From Utricularia gibba (Eukaryota; Streptophyta; Magnoliopsida; Lamiales; Lentibulariaceae): a stretch of DNA of 64,000 bases. The position numbers were made by a program, and so were the translations under genes. Location: NCBI GenBank assembly GCA_002189035.1, contig CM007989.1, positions 558,001 to 622,000 on the forward strand, in the 5' to 3' direction. The stretch's first letter is position 1, and each line of letters starts with the position of its first letter. Below the pieces are notes generated by a model that saw only the letters and a program-made list of their open reading frames with translations, was not told the DNA's origin and did no database searches. Shown piece by piece: positions 50,049 through 63,234 of this stretch.

Positions 50049-53000
50049 ATGGCGGCCGCAAGCGCCCCGATCACTATGAAGGAAGCCCTCACGGTACGCT
50101 ACATTTTTTCGCATGATTTATTTTAATTTGATTCTTGTCTAGAAGTTGAGTTTTGCTGTTGCGATTATTCTCCATTGGCTCGCGATTTGATGTACGGACG
50201 GTATCTACAGTTTCTAAGAGGTTTTGGATTGGGCTTTTGTTGTTGAGTTGGATTAGTTTATGCACAGATCTGGTTGTTCTTTTTTATTTGATGGCGGTGA
50301 TGCACGAGTAGTTGCTGATCTTGGGTATTTTTTCCTGGTGATTGCAGCTGACTAGTATAGGAATCAATCCACAATTTATCACGTTTACAAATGTCACCAT
50401 GGAATCCGACAAATACATTTGTGTTCGTGAGACGGCTCCTGCAAATAGCGTTGTGATTATTGATATGAGCATGCCAATGCAGCCGTTGAGGCGACCAATT
50501 ACTGCGGATTCGGCTCTCATGAATCCAACTACAAAAGTTTTAGCATTAAAAGGTAAATTACATGTTAACGGGTTTGCAATATGATCAGAAGAGCACACTA
50601 TGATATTGTTCACCTTTTGGTGCCAAAAGACGTCAAAATTTCTTTCGCCCCTTCACTATTTACACTGAAGATGAGCTGTTTGTCTGTCATTGTATGGGAG
50701 CAGCACAACTCCCTGGAACGACTCAGGATCATTTGCAAATTTTCAATATTGAAGCTAAGACGAAGGTGAAATCTCATCAGATGCCTGAGCAGGTGCATTA
50801 TTTCTCCTTCTGAATTACTGGATTCTCATACTGCTCCTGTTTCTCGCCTGTAAATGTCATTTAGGCGAACTATGCTTTTGCAGGTTGTCTTTTGGAAGTG
50901 GATTTCACCTAAAATGCTAGGGATAGTTACACAAACTTCAGTTTATCATTGGGTTATTGAAGGTAGAGGAGTCTCAATCCTTTTATTTTACTATGTTCCG
51001 CCCTTTTTTGCATTCTTGTCGTGATATGTTTTGAAATTTTTTCATCAGGCGAGGCTGAGCCTGTGAAAATGTTTGAAAGGACTGCTAATTTGGCCAACAA
51101 CCAAATCATCAATTATAAATGTGATCCTTCTGAAAAGTGGTTGGTTTTGATCGGAATTGCACCTGGCTCACCCGAGGTTTGTGTTATGAACTATTTTATA
51201 ATGTCCTCCAAAAAATTCTGCAACAAGTGTCTCAGGAGAAGTACTTAGTTTTCTGCATATTTCAAATTAAACTTTTCCTTGCTGACTCTGGTATGCGATT
51301 GTTGGAAATACTTCAGCGGCCTCAGCTAGTCAAGGGAAATATGCAACTTTTTTCTGTGGATCAGCAGCGTAGTCAAGCACTTGAAGCCCATGCTGCGTCA
51401 TTTGCTTCCTTTAGGGTATATATTACTGTTTTTTCATTTGGCATTTATTAGCTGGGTTTCTACTAATCTATATATTTTCCTGTACTTGCATCTCAAGCAG
51501 GTTGCGGGAAATGATAAGGATTCTATTCTTATATCTTTTGCAACTAAAACATCTAATGCTGGTCAAACGCTATCGAAGTTGCATGTCATCGAGCTTGGTG
51601 CCCAACCAGGTTTTAATTTTTTTTTCTCTCTCTTAGCATGCTTCAGCAGGGCTAATCAGCGGAGCTTTTGTAGGTAAACCAGCATTCACAAAAAAGCAAG
51701 CAGACCTTTTCTTCCCTCCTGATTTTGCTGATGATTTTCCAGTGGCCATGCAGGTAGCACCCTTGTTTTTCAGAGGCTTTCCTTGTTGTATTTCCAATAA
51801 TGTATTTTCATATCTACCCCTTTTCTCGCAGATATCCCATAAATATGGCCTCATTTATGTCATTACAAAGTTAGGCCTTCTTTTTGTGTATGATCTGGAA
51901 ACTGCCACAGCTGTTTACAGAAATAGAATCAGCCCAGATCCTATTTTCCTTACATCGGAAGCATCTGATTTGGGGGGATTCTATGCTATTAATAGGAGAG
52001 GGCAGGTTCTACATGCCAATGTAAATGAATCAACTGTTGTGCCTTTTGTCAGTGGTCAGGTGGGTTTTCTTTTCCACATGCATAGTATTTTTGTATAAAT
52101 TTGGATGTTGTTAATTATCATTAAATTTCAACAGTTAAATAACCTGGAGCTTGCTGTTAATCTTGCAAGAAGAGGAAACCTCCCCGGAGCAGAAAATCTG
52201 GTCAGTCAATTTTTCACCTTTGATGCTTTCGAATAAGCGCTTAGCATTGCCCTTATGAAGTTGAATGTTATAAGAGCTTACTTTTTGTTTTTTTGCTTTC
52301 AATAGGTCGTCCAGCGTTTTCAAGAATTGTTTGCTCAAACCAAGTACAAGGAGGCTGCAGAGCTCGCTGCTGAATCTCCTCAAGGAATTCTTAGGACAAT
52401 GGAGACAATTTCCAAGTTCCAGGTGAAGTTGTTACTTCGAAGAAGTTATCCTTGTTTCCAGGAAACCATTTGGTTGGACTAGTTGCCATAGGCTGTTTAG
52501 TTCTCTTGGTGATGTGGGAGCTCAGTTATTTGTTTATGTTTTCAGGAAACCGTTTGGTTTGACTAGTTGCAATAATCTCTTTAGACCTCAGTACGGTGGA
52601 GCTGAGATATTTTCTTATGTTTTCAGAGTGTGCCTGTTCAAGCTGGGCAAACACCGCCATTGCTGCAGTATTTTGGGACACTCTTAACAAAGGGGAAACT
52701 GAATGCCTACGAGTCCTTGGAGTTATCTCGTATTGTTGTCAACCAGAACAAGAAAAATTTACTGGAGAACTGGTTGGCTGAAGACAAGCTGGAATGCAGT
52801 GAAGAGCTTGGGGATCTCGTAAAGGTACTTCAAATGTACTTTCTGCAGTAGATTCCTTGACTTTTGAACACTCACAGTTTCATTGATAGACCATCTTTTC
52901 ACTTATTTTTAGACGGTTGACAATGACCTTGCCCTTAAAATATATATTAAAGCCAGAGCAACACCAAAGGTCGTAGCAGCTTTTGCTGAGCGCCGGGAGT

Positions 53001-56000
53001 TCGACAAGATCTTAATATACTCAAAGCAGGTTACACCATAGTATTGCTTCAGCACTCTTGTTTGATCAGAAGATCTCAAGGGACCTGGTTCTTGTTTCTG
53101 TATTTCTATCACCGATGGAGTTCTCTGCATGAAGATGATTGATTTTATTATGACAGGTTGGATACTCACCTGACTATTTGTTCCTTCTGCAAACGATTCT
53201 CCGGTCAGATCCTACGGTATGCTGCAATGCAAGAGCTGATGACCCTCTTGCATGTTTATCCTTGAGCAGAACGTTTGTATTTTCATCCTCGCCACCAATT
53301 TATGTATAATGTATGCAGGGAGCTGTAAATTTTGCTCTTATGATGTCCCAAATGGAAGGTGGCTGCCCTGTTGATTACAATACCATAACTGATCTTTTTC
53401 TTCAGGTGTGAATGTGTTTTTTTTATGAACCCTTATTTTTGCTTCATTTGTACACCTTTTTTAAAGGCCCTTAGTGTAATGAAATATTAAGTTGTGTATT
53501 AATTAAAAACTTTATTCAGAGGAACATGATCCGTGAGGCAACTGCATTTCTCTTGGATGTTCTGAAGCCTAATCTGCCGGAGCATGCGTTCCTGCAGACA
53601 AAGGTGAATCATCACTGCTTTTCTATTTGACTCTTTGTGAAGATTCGTTGTTGTTTCCTTGATTCATGTTAGGTTCCTATTTCAGGTTCTGGAGATCAAT
53701 CTTGTGACATTTCCTAATGTTGCGGATGCTATCTTGGCTAATGGTATGTTTAGTCACTATGATAGGCCACGCATAGCACAGCTTTGTGAGAAAGCTGGAT
53801 TGTATGTTCGAGCTCTTCAGGTTTAGAAATCAGTACAATGGGCTATTTTTGTTGCTGTGATTTGGTGATTTTCTTTCCACTGAACCTTAATTCGATGGTT
53901 GCAGCATTACTCTGAGTTGTCAGATATCAAGCGTGTTATCGTGAATACTCATGCAATTGAACCTCAGGTGATTCAGTTAATAACGCTTCTGCTATGTTTT
54001 CCAGTCTGTGCCACTGATATGCATTTTTTTCTTCATCGCAGGCTCTTGTTGAGTTCTTTGGAACATTGTCCAAAGAATGGGCACTCGAGTGTATGAAGGA
54101 TCTGTTATTGGTTAATTTGAGGGAAATCTTCAGATTATCGTTCAGGTGGGAATGTGATTCGTGTTGGATATGGTTAACTTATTTCCCCTTGAGGGAAGCC
54201 TACTGCTATTATGTATTCTGAATGTGTATTGAGGAAATCTAAATCTTTTGCTTAAGTTGTTTGTTCATCACTCTAGTCCATGCTTACTAATTGCCAAGCA
54301 TTGAGCAGGTTGCAAAAGAATATTGTGAACAATTGGGAGTTGAAGCATGCATTAAACTGTTTGAGCAGTTCAAGTCATATGAAGGATTGTATTTCTTCCT
54401 GGGATCGTATTTGAGTTCAAGGTCGCCTATTTTTCAAAGCATGACTGTTTGTTCACTTTTTGTACTTTAAGTTTTATGATTGACTTGGTTCCATTTTTTT
54501 GGCAGTGAGGACCCTGAGATTCACTTCAAATACATTGAATGTGCTGCAAAGACTGGGCAAATCAAAGAGGTTGAACGTGTTACAAGGGAATCGAATTTCT
54601 ATGACCCTGATAAAACCAAGAACTTTTTGATGGAAGCAAAACTTCCTGATGCACGGCCATTGATCAATGTTTGTGATCGCTTTAACTTTGTGCCTGACCT
54701 GACACACTACTTGTACTCCAACAACATGCTTCGCTACATTGAAGGCTATGTGCAGAAAGTACGGTTTCTTTGTGACTCAATATTTCTTGAGATGGCGTCA
54801 TCCTTTCATGTTCTGAAGCCTTGATTTTATGATAGGTTAATCCTGGAATGCACCCTTAGTTGTAGGACAGCTCCTGGACGATGAGTGCCCTGAAGACTTC
54901 ATCAAGGGCCTCATCCTTTCTGTACGCTCTCTGCTTCCTGTTGAGCCCCTGGTTGAGGAATGCGAAAAAAGGTAATTTCATGTATTCTGTTTGAGAGTCT
55001 TTTAAAAAGATTTATGTGTTTATATATGGTTTTAATTTTAGGAATCGTCTTCGTCTGCTCACTCAATTTTTGGAGCACCTTGTGAGTGAGGGTAGCCAAG
55101 ATGTTCATGTTCACAACGCTTTGGGCAAGATCATAATAGACAGCAACAATAATCCGGAGCACTTCTTAACAACTAACCCATATTATGATTCTCGTGTGGT
55201 GGGTAAATATTGTGAGAAGCGTGATCCTACACTTGCTGTTGTGGCATATCGGAGAGGACAGTGTGATGATGAACTTATTAATGTCACAACTAAAAACTCA
55301 CTATTCAAGCTTCAAGCCAGGTTAGTATACCTGCTATGCCTTTACTACTTTTCATACACTGTTGGTCTATTGTGGCTCATATATGTCATTGCCATTTCAG
55401 GTATGTGGTTGAAAGAATGGATGCTGATCTCTGGGCTAAGGTCCTTGACCCAGAAAATGAATTCAGAAGGTTGCTCATTGATCAAGTTGTATCCACTGCC
55501 TTGCCAGAGAGCAAAAGTCCTGAGCAAGTTTCTGCAGCTGTTAAGGCCTTCATGACTGCTGATCTTCCACATGAACTCATTGAGTTGCTCGAAAAGATTG
55601 TGCTTCAAAACTCTGCTTTCAGTGGAAACTTCAACCTCCAAAACCTACTCATCTTAACTGCAATCAAGGCAGATCCTTCGAGGGTCATGGACTATGTTAA
55701 CAGGCTTGATAACTTTGATGGCCCAGCTGTTGGAGAGGTGGCTGTGGAAGCTCAATTGTACGAGGAAGCATATGCCATTTTCAAAAAGTTCAATCTGAAC
55801 GTTCAGGCTGTTAATGTATTGCTGGATAATATTCGAGACATTAATAGAGCAGTGGAATTTGCATTTAGAGTGGAGGAGGATGCTGTCTGGAGTCAGGTGG
55901 CTAAAGCTCAACTCAGGGAAGGACTTGTTAGTGATGCAATTGAATCGTTTATTCGTGCTGATGATGCAACTCAATTCCTGGAAGTCATCAAAGCCGCAGA

Positions 56001-58167
56001 AGATGGAGATGCCTATCATGATCTTGTCAAGTATCTTCTCATGGTCAGACAAAAATCGAAGGAACCTAAAGTTGACAGCGAGCTCATATATGCTTATGCT
56101 AAGATCGAACGATTGGGTGACATTGAAGAGTTCATTCTAATGCCAAATGTTGCAAATTTGCCTAGTGTTGGTGATCGTTTGTATGATGAGGCCTTATATG
56201 AAGCTGCAAAGATTATTTTTGCATTTATATCGAATTGGGGCAAATTGGCTAGCACTCTTGTCAAGTTGAAGCAATTTCAGGGTGCAGTGGATGCTGCACG
56301 GAAAGCAAATAGTGCTAAAACATGGAAGGAGGTCTGCTTTGCATGTGTTGATGCTGAAGAGTTCCGTTTGGCTCAGATCTGTGGTCTCAACATCATTGTA
56401 CAGGTATTGTACCCTAAAGTACAACCAAGGTTCATTCGTTTTTCTCTTCTATGCAGGCTAGTCGTTATTTGGGCTATGGTTCAATTTTATGTACATTTTC
56501 TGACATTTTTTAGGTTGACGACTTGGAAGAGGTTAGTGAATATTATCAGAACAGAGGATGCTTCAATGAGCTTATTTCACTGATGGAGAGTGGTTTGGGA
56601 CTGGAACGAGCACATATGGGAATATTTACAGAATTAGGTGTTCTTTATGCTATATACCGCCATGAGAAGCTTATGGAGCATATCAAATTGTTTGCAACTC
56701 GACTTAATATTCCAAAGTTGATTAGAACTTGTGATGAGCAGCAGCACTGGCAAGAGTTAACATATTTGTACATTCAGTATGATGAGTTTGATAATGCTGC
56801 TACAACCGTCATGAATCATTCTCCTGAAGCTTGGGATCACATGCAATTCAAGGACATCATTGTCAAAGTTGCCAATGTAGAGTTGTATTACAAGGCTGTG
56901 CACTTCTATCTGCAAGAACATCCAGATATCATTAACGATGTTCTGAATGTCCTTGCTCTCCGTTTGGATCACACCCGTGTTGTTGACATAATGAGAAAGG
57001 TTCATGACTACAGCCTTCAAAGCTTCGCTCATTTTGTTATGAAATTTTTCTGCTCAACTTATCATAAACTTTTTATGCTGTCATCTTAGGCTGGCCATCT
57101 GCGACTCATTAAGCCTTACATGGTAGCTGTTCAGAGTAATAATGTTTCAGCTGTCAATGAAGCACTCAATGAGATCTATGTTGAAGAGGAGGATTATGAT
57201 AAGCTACGAGAATCAATTGATTTGCATGATAACTTTGATCAGATTGGTTTAGCTCAGAAGGTGATTCTGACTTCTTTTTTTTTCTTCAGTTTTTTCACCT
57301 TTGTCTCAATGCTTATATGGATGTATGCTCCTCTAAATAGATTGAGAAACATGAGCTGATTGAGATGAGGCGTGTTGCGGCTTACATCTACAAAAAAGCC
57401 GGGAGGTGGAAGCAGTCCATTGCCTTGTCAAAGAAAGACAATTTGTACAAGGATGCAATGGAAACAGCTTCACAATCTGGTGATCGTGAACTTGCTGAGG
57501 AGTTGCTTGCTTATTTCATCGACCAGGTAAAAGAAGTGCAGCCCACTGACGTTTTTAACCGTGTTATTATGAGCTTTGGTATATCGACAATTGGATTTCT
57601 GATTTTGCATGTGTATGTAGGGCAAGAAGGAATGCTTCACATCATGCCTGTTTGTTTGCTACGATTTAATCCGGCCAGATGTGGCACTTGAACTTGCCTG
57701 GATGAATAACATGATAGACTTCGCATTCCCTTACATCCTGCAGGTAATTAACTAACTATCAGCTCTTGTCCTCCAAGTCCTTTTTGGTTTAATCATTTTG
57801 GTTTGATGGCACTTGTGAAATCACTTTGCTTCAGTTTATTCGTGAGTACACCGGCAAGGTTGATGAGCTAATAAAAGACAAGATTGAGGCTGCAAATGAA
57901 GTGAAGGCCAAGGAGACCGAAGAAAAAGACATTCTAAAGCAACAGGTATGAACAAGTCTCTTCAAGGAGTAACAACAACTTATCCATGGCCTTAACCTCC
58001 CCTCTGTGTTGTCGATGCAGAACATGTACGCCCAGCTGCTCCCTCTGGCGCTTCCCGCACCACCGATGCCTGGCATGGGCGGCGGCTTTGCTGTCCCTCC
58101 TCCGATGGGCGGCATGGGAATGCCTCCGATGCCACCTTTCGGCATGCCGCCGATGGCTCCCTATTGA
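50049..58167 (+). CDS. CHC1: Clathrin heavy chain, 1700 aa, with two 1-bp deletions
   Basis: Scaffold of clathrin coats in endocytosis and trans-Golgi traffic. Thirty exons run from 50049-50093 and 50348-50552 to 57835-57945 and 58021-58167. The largest are 55401-56403, 56514-56999 and 55042-55320. The N-terminal beta-propeller starts [20 protein letters not shown]. Heavy-chain repeats fill residues about 500-1550. The C-terminus is Met/Gly/Pro-rich ([18 protein letters not shown]). Exon 19 (54042-54145) is 104 bp instead of 105, with one G missing from the run at 54121-54123 ([11 protein letters not shown]). Exon 22 (54836-54971) is 136 instead of 137, with one A missing at 54847-54848 ([12 protein letters not shown]). 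With both restored the total is 1701 codons, close to Arabidopsis CHC1/CHC2 (1705 aa). CHC1 versus CHC2 is not resolved. Confidence 0.93.
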
Positions 58168-59902
58168 TGCGGGGACTCCAGAGGCGTGCGTGTGGTGATT
58201 GATGATTTTGGTAGCTGGGACTCGGCCTGAATGTCTGGTGCTTTGGGAGTATAGTCTGGTCATCCTTATTTGTAATAATAATATTCTTTGGTGGACGTGG
58301 GGGGCGGCACCGTAGGACATATGCGACGACGATTTTGTAATTTATATTCTCACAGGATCTACCTCTCTCGCACTCTCGCTCTCTCTATATATATATTGTA
58401 CTGGTCATCAATCTTCTCACTTGTTCCGGCGCTACGAAAAGATATATTTCACACCTTAGATTCATTTTGTGCGGAGCGTGAGGGTGCTGCTGCTCCTGTG
58501 ATACACATTTCCACTTGGAAAGGGGGAGGGGTTGCTCTTTGTCGTTGGTCTCTCCATGGCGGTTTCTTTGAATTTGGATTTTGGAGCCTCAATCGCCCTG
58601 ATTCGTTTTCTTCCTGTGTCTGGATATTGCATTAGGTGTGATTTCTCGATTCACGAGCCCTAGTTTTATGCGTGGTTTGCGTTTTTCAGGTGATTGGATG
58701 CATTTGTGGTGCAGGAAGGAAGTTTTGTAGGTCGAGAATGTATCCGATTCTACTGTGTGAAGCAGCTAGCTAGGGATGTGGATGAAGTCGATGTGTTCGA
58801 TGTGTCTGAAACTAGCCAAGAAGCATTTTCCAGTCCCTGTGTGATGAGTTTCGTTGAAGACATTGCTCCCACTGAAAAATCTGTTTTGGTTCCTCACACC
58901 TCCAAAGGGCTAGCTACTAGAGCACCTTTTACAGCCTGCAGCCAAGGTTCTTGGCGGATAGATGGATAGATACACGGACTCAAAGCCCCCTGTTCCAACA
59001 TCAGGAAGCAAGTTTCCAGACTTGTTACAGGAGTCACATAACAGTAAACGGCGTTCAGGACTTCCTCAGATTCATTTGATGATAGCAATAGAGGCTTACA
59101 CCTAAACAAACGTCATTCCTGGTGGAATGGGTGTGGCTGTCATAATCTTCTCGTTCGTGTTTATCAGCTCCGTAATGTTCGCTGCAACTTACATCCTATG
59201 GAAGTCGGGTGCGGTACATTTCAATGGATACTGAATGCTGGAGGATCATCCATTAGGTATGCTTCACACAATAGTTGTTCGTGTGTACCTAGTTTCTTAT
59301 TCACTTGTGCTGGTTTATCACTGAGATGTGGGCATAAAATTGCTTTGAAGTTCAGAATTAGGGTAGTTGCGGGACACATGAAATTTGAATTGCTTTGAAG
59401 CTCAGAATTTTAGGACCATGACACTCTTTTGTGCATTGCATTCATGCTAACAACTACCCTTCTCGTTTATTCATGGACTGGCAATTCCTATCAACTTTGA
59501 TTCATCAAGTAGTATCAGTGCAAGTTGTTCGGTATTCGGGGGGGAATTACGTGTACATAACGGTTGCTGTCCGCTGTTTGGTATGGTTTGCTTGTTGTAC
59601 AACCATGAAATGAACGCATGTGTTCAGTGTGTTACCATTGCCGTTTCCGCGAGTCCTGAATGCTTTTATGCCCCAGTTCTTGTAGGTGTTCTCTTGCCGG
59701 CCGTTTCTTCGGCCAGCTGGTTTATATCCCTAAAAACTTGGTGCAGAAAGAGAAACTGTCTTAACCACCAAGTGCCGATACCGAAAGTGGTTTCCTCCAT
59801 CAGCGAGCAGTTAGAAGTGATGGTTCTCCTCCACCCCTTTAACGTCGGTTATTTAAGTTGACAAGCATGGAGACTGTGTTCATCAACGGTTAAGACACAA
59901 CC
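58168..59902. other. 3' UTR of clathrin heavy chain and spacer before MYB
   Basis: The 3' UTR probably extends to about 58450. A CT-rich/TA microsatellite lies at 58362-58397. No family-supported frame is present. One small ATG frame at 59127 is listed separately as a candidate. Confidence 0.5.
59127..59234 (+). other. Candidate 35-aa membrane microprotein
   Basis: ATG in good context (GGTGGAATGGG) opens 36 codons ending TGA. The product is almost one hydrophobic helix (VAVIIFSFVFISSVMFAATYI) with a short polar tail. I do not recognise it, and it may be chance in a stretch without other genes. Confidence 0.2.
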
Positions 59903-60540
59903 ATGGAGATTAACGGCGGTGGCAGGGAAAGGATTAAAGGGCCATGGAGTTCGGATGAAGATGCTGCGCTGGTGAAGCTGGTGGCAGAGTACGGTCCCGG
60001 AACTGGTCCCTGATAAGTGCCCATATACCACGGCGATCGGGAAAATCATGCCGGCTGCGGTGGTGCAATCAACTGAGTCCGGCAGTGCACCATAGCCCAT
60101 TCACGCCGGAGGAGGACGCCGTCATAATGGCAGCGCACGCGGTGAACGGAAACCGGTGGGCAGCCATCGCTCGTCTCTTGCCTGGGAGGACGGATAACGC
60201 TATAAAGAACCATTGGCATTCTACCCTAAAGAGGAAGAGGAGCCCCGGCAGCGGCGGCTCGTCGGAATCCGGGATCAAGCGGCAGTGCTCGTGGGCGTCG
60301 CAGGAACACGATAGTTACCCTGGGGACGAGACTCTGCAGTCGGGCTTAAATGGGGCGGATGCTGATGACGGGCTTACGTTGGTTCTGTTCCCTCCCCGTG
60401 CGGAGGCGGATCCGACGGCTGAGACAGCAGACACGCGTTTCATGAAGACGATCAAGAAGATTATAGCGGAAGAGGTCCGTAATTGCATCAGGGGACTTTG
60501 CGCCAACATTCCTTGTAATCTTCCTCAATGCCAAAATTAG
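59903..60540 (+). CDS. R2R3-MYB transcription factor (subgroup 22-like), 212 aa, one frameshift
   Basis: Intronless, as are MYB44/70/73/77-type genes. The ATG at 59903 opens the R2 repeat ([22 protein letters not shown]). The frame then breaks, and R2 resumes in another frame with [20 protein letters not shown] and WCNQLSP. Adding one C to the run at 59996-59998 gives GPRNWSLIS, as in the family, and 213 codons. R3 is complete ([19 protein letters not shown], then [20 protein letters not shown] and [11 protein letters not shown]). The tail has a hydrophobic LTLVLFPP patch, which resembles the LxLxL-type repressor motif of the subgroup, and [17 protein letters not shown] near the end. The usual TGLYMSP motif is absent. 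The family is sure, the subgroup likely. The break may be a sequencing error. Confidence 0.85.
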
Positions 60541-60755
60541 TTCTCACAAAAATTTCCTGTTTACTTTCAATTGGTATATATTTCATGTACACCATTTAGG
60601 GTATGGAGGGTATATTTAGCCCATGATAGAACGTGTTCCTCGGTTTGTGCCGAGCGACTGAGTTTATCCACACTCCCTGCTACACCTTTACAAACAATCA
60701 CCGGAAAAAGCAGCAGAGCGCCTCCTTATTTGCTGAATCATTCCACAAACGCGGC

Positions 60756-60780
60756 GATGAGGATGAGGATGATGATGATG
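60756..60780. repeat. GAT/GAG microsatellite
   Basis: A run of GATGAG and GAT units (gatgaggatgaggatgatg...) in the spacer between the MYB and SAM50. It is probably in 3' UTR sequence of one of them. Confidence 0.6.
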
Positions 60781-60877
60781 CATGCACCTTTCTCATGGTT
60801 GTAGATTTTGGTGGAGTTTCTCAAGTTCCTTATCCACGAGGGTCTTCCCTCGTACAAATGCAAACACAGACGGACAC

Positions 60878-62793
60878 TTACAGGGAAGAGGAGAACCTGA
60901 ACTGTACGCCGGTCCTTTCTCGCTCTGGCTTCTGTTGTTTCAGTATGCAGCAGTAGTTAACCTGCAATATCTCACCCCCAACACAGTTAGGAAGAGGAAA
61001 TGAGCGTGATTCAGGATGCAGATGGACATGCCAAGTGTCTATCTCACCTCCATCCGCAGTAGTTTGGTGGGTAGGACGATTCCAAATCCAAGGGAGCTGC
61101 GGAAGGAGTCGATGACGCTCCGGAAGGTGAGTTCTTTGAAGGAGTTGGGAGTTAGTCGTTGGGAGGAACCAGTGCGAGCAAAAGCATGGCCGTGCACGCC
61201 AGCCTCCCTGAAGAATCCAAATGGAAGATCGAAGGAAAAGTCTGCGAAGGCCTTGAGATTAAAATATCCACCCAAGGTGTCAGAACTCTCATTACTGGGG
61301 GCACCAACATCGTCCAGTCCCCAAGCCCTGAAGCCTGAAACGGATGTTGGGCCTGCGATGGAGTACGCTTGGGAAGAATCACCAGTGCCTAAAAACCGTT
61401 CAGTCAAGTAGGAAGACTCATTCAGGTGTCCACCCTTCCATGGGAACAGAAAGCCACCGGAAACTCCAACATTCAGAGCTGATCGATTGAGGCCAAAGGG
61501 AATGGCGTAGTGCAGCTGAAACACCTGGTTAATGACATGAAGGTTCTTGGCATGAGGAAGAATACGACCAACACGAGTCAGGAATGCAAAGGCATGTCCC
61601 TGTGTTGGCCTCACGAGTGAGTCTCTCTGGTCAACTTTGTAGGAATACTTGAAACCAGAGAAGAACGTATGTCCATGAGTCCTCTGCAGTATGTCTGAAG
61701 CGCTTTGCGCCTGATCCTTGAGCATTTGCCAAGAAAGAGCAAAAGAGAGATCATGGTTACCCGATTGCAGTAGGCCGACAGTTCCGCTGAGCTCCGGACT
61801 CTTATATGAACTCAAAGTCATCCAATCTTTCGAAAGAAGGGAGAGCTTCAGCGACAGTGGGGTAGCCAATGCTTTAAATCTCGGTAATGACACGCCTGTA
61901 TTGAACCCCATTGCTTGACCGTACTCCGGAGCAAATGATCCTTCCCACGCATCACCATAAGCAAACAAGTTCTTCAGCTTCACCACTCCTTCAAGAGGCC
62001 AAAATTTATCCTGGAGAAGAAATGCTCAAGTCATAAAACGAAAGCCAATAAAAGGGTAAACTGAGATGCAATGAAGAAATGCACTACGATCTGTCAACAT
62101 GCCCAGAAAATCCATTGGTCCACGGACCACGTTGGCTTTCCCAAGGTTCATTGAAGTCCAGCACAGCCAAATGAAGGTACGGATAGCATGATGATGATCA
62201 TGAATCAAGAAAGAGCACCTTATTCTCAGAAAGCATTTGAAGTACGGTACCTCCGGCGACCAAAAGCTTCCCAGGCTCAGAGAAACAGGGTTTTTCGCCT
62301 CAGAAACCTCAATTACAGCATTCGCTACGCCAGGAACCTCTGTCGGACCACCGTCAAGGGTAATGCGAACGGAGTCGAAAACGTCGAGACGTCGCAGGCG
62401 TGAGGTCGCGATAAAGGCGGCGCCGAGCAACTCATCGAAGTTCGTGGCGTCCCGGAGGATCGTCTCCACCTCAGATAAGATCAGAGAGTCACTAGTCTTG
62501 CGGTCGCCTTTGATAACAATATCAAACACCCGCACGGGAACCCTCTCCTCGGAGAATCTCCAGACGAGATCACCGATCTTTTCTCTGGTCATGATCTGAA
62601 ATTCTTCCTCTTCCTCTTCCTCCTCGATGTCGATCTCCTCGAATTCATCGCTGTCGTCATCCTCCTCGGCGTCCTCGCCTTCATCCCCGGAGTCATCCAA
62701 GTAATCGATTTCGGGAGTGAAGGGCTCCGGCTGTGCCTCCATTTGCAACCCTTGTTGGAGTGGGTTTGCAGTTGGATTCCCCGTAAACGTCAT
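60878..62793 (-). CDS. SAM50: Mitochondrial SAM50/Omp85-family outer membrane assembly protein, 529 aa
   Basis: Core of the sorting and assembly machinery that inserts beta-barrel proteins into the mitochondrial outer membrane. Three exons: 62793-62251, 62010-61048 and 60961-60878, totalling 530 codons. The N-terminus is acidic (DEGEDAEEDDDSDEFEEIDI). A POTRA domain follows (VPVRVFDIVIKGDRKTSDSL; FDSVRITLDGGPTEVPGVAN). The 16-stranded barrel spans exon 2 with VKLKNLFAYGDAWEGSF, YKVDQRDSLVRPTQGHAFAF, and the family loop with TSVSGFRAWGLDDVG. The last exon reads VNYCCILKQQKPERERTGVQFRF and ends SSSL, the expected C-terminal strand. ATG 62793 has A at -3; ATG 62742 (MEAQPEPF) is an alternative start 17 codons later. 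The family length is about 520-530. Confidence 0.92.
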
Positions 62794-63234
62794 CGTTTTG
62801 AAGGTTGGGGCTCCCCTGCTCAGATGGTAAGATGACCCAATAGCCTTTCTGCCTTCCTGTGGTTGAGGGCTGTGTCACCAGAACACCATCCTTCTTCTTC
62901 GACGAATCTTCACCAAAGCGGAGCGGGGAAGAAGTGATATTGAACTGAATCAGAAGACAAAAGTCACGGCGGCTGAGCTGCTTTTTCACCATAAAGACTT
63001 TCAATGGAGTACACAAGAGATGAAGCAGATCTCCAAAGATGGTTATAAATGGCAACTAATGATGCTGAGTAAGGATCTGGGGATGCTGTGCTGCTATATG
63101 AACAACATTCCTGATATACCGACCGCGCAAGCAAGGCTCGAGGGCATCAGTAAGCCCCATGCAAATGCAAACAAAAATGGTTGGGCAGCTGGATTGGGGA
63201 GCAGCAGTGGTGATGATGATGGTGGTGTGGTGGT
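62794..63234. other. Spacer: SAM50 promoter and eIF2-alpha 3' UTR
   Basis: 441 bp between two genes on the same strand. The left end is the SAM50 promoter and leader, the right end eIF2-alpha 3' UTR. Frames here have no recognisable product. Confidence 0.45.

Noticed and set aside
58694-58969. 91-codon plus-strand frame after clathrin heavy chain
   Set aside because: Starts at TTG; the ATG nearby is in a different frame and stops after ten codons.
62693-63055. 120-codon minus-strand frame overlapping the SAM50 start
   Set aside because: Out of frame with SAM50 and unlike any family; SAM50 promoter region.
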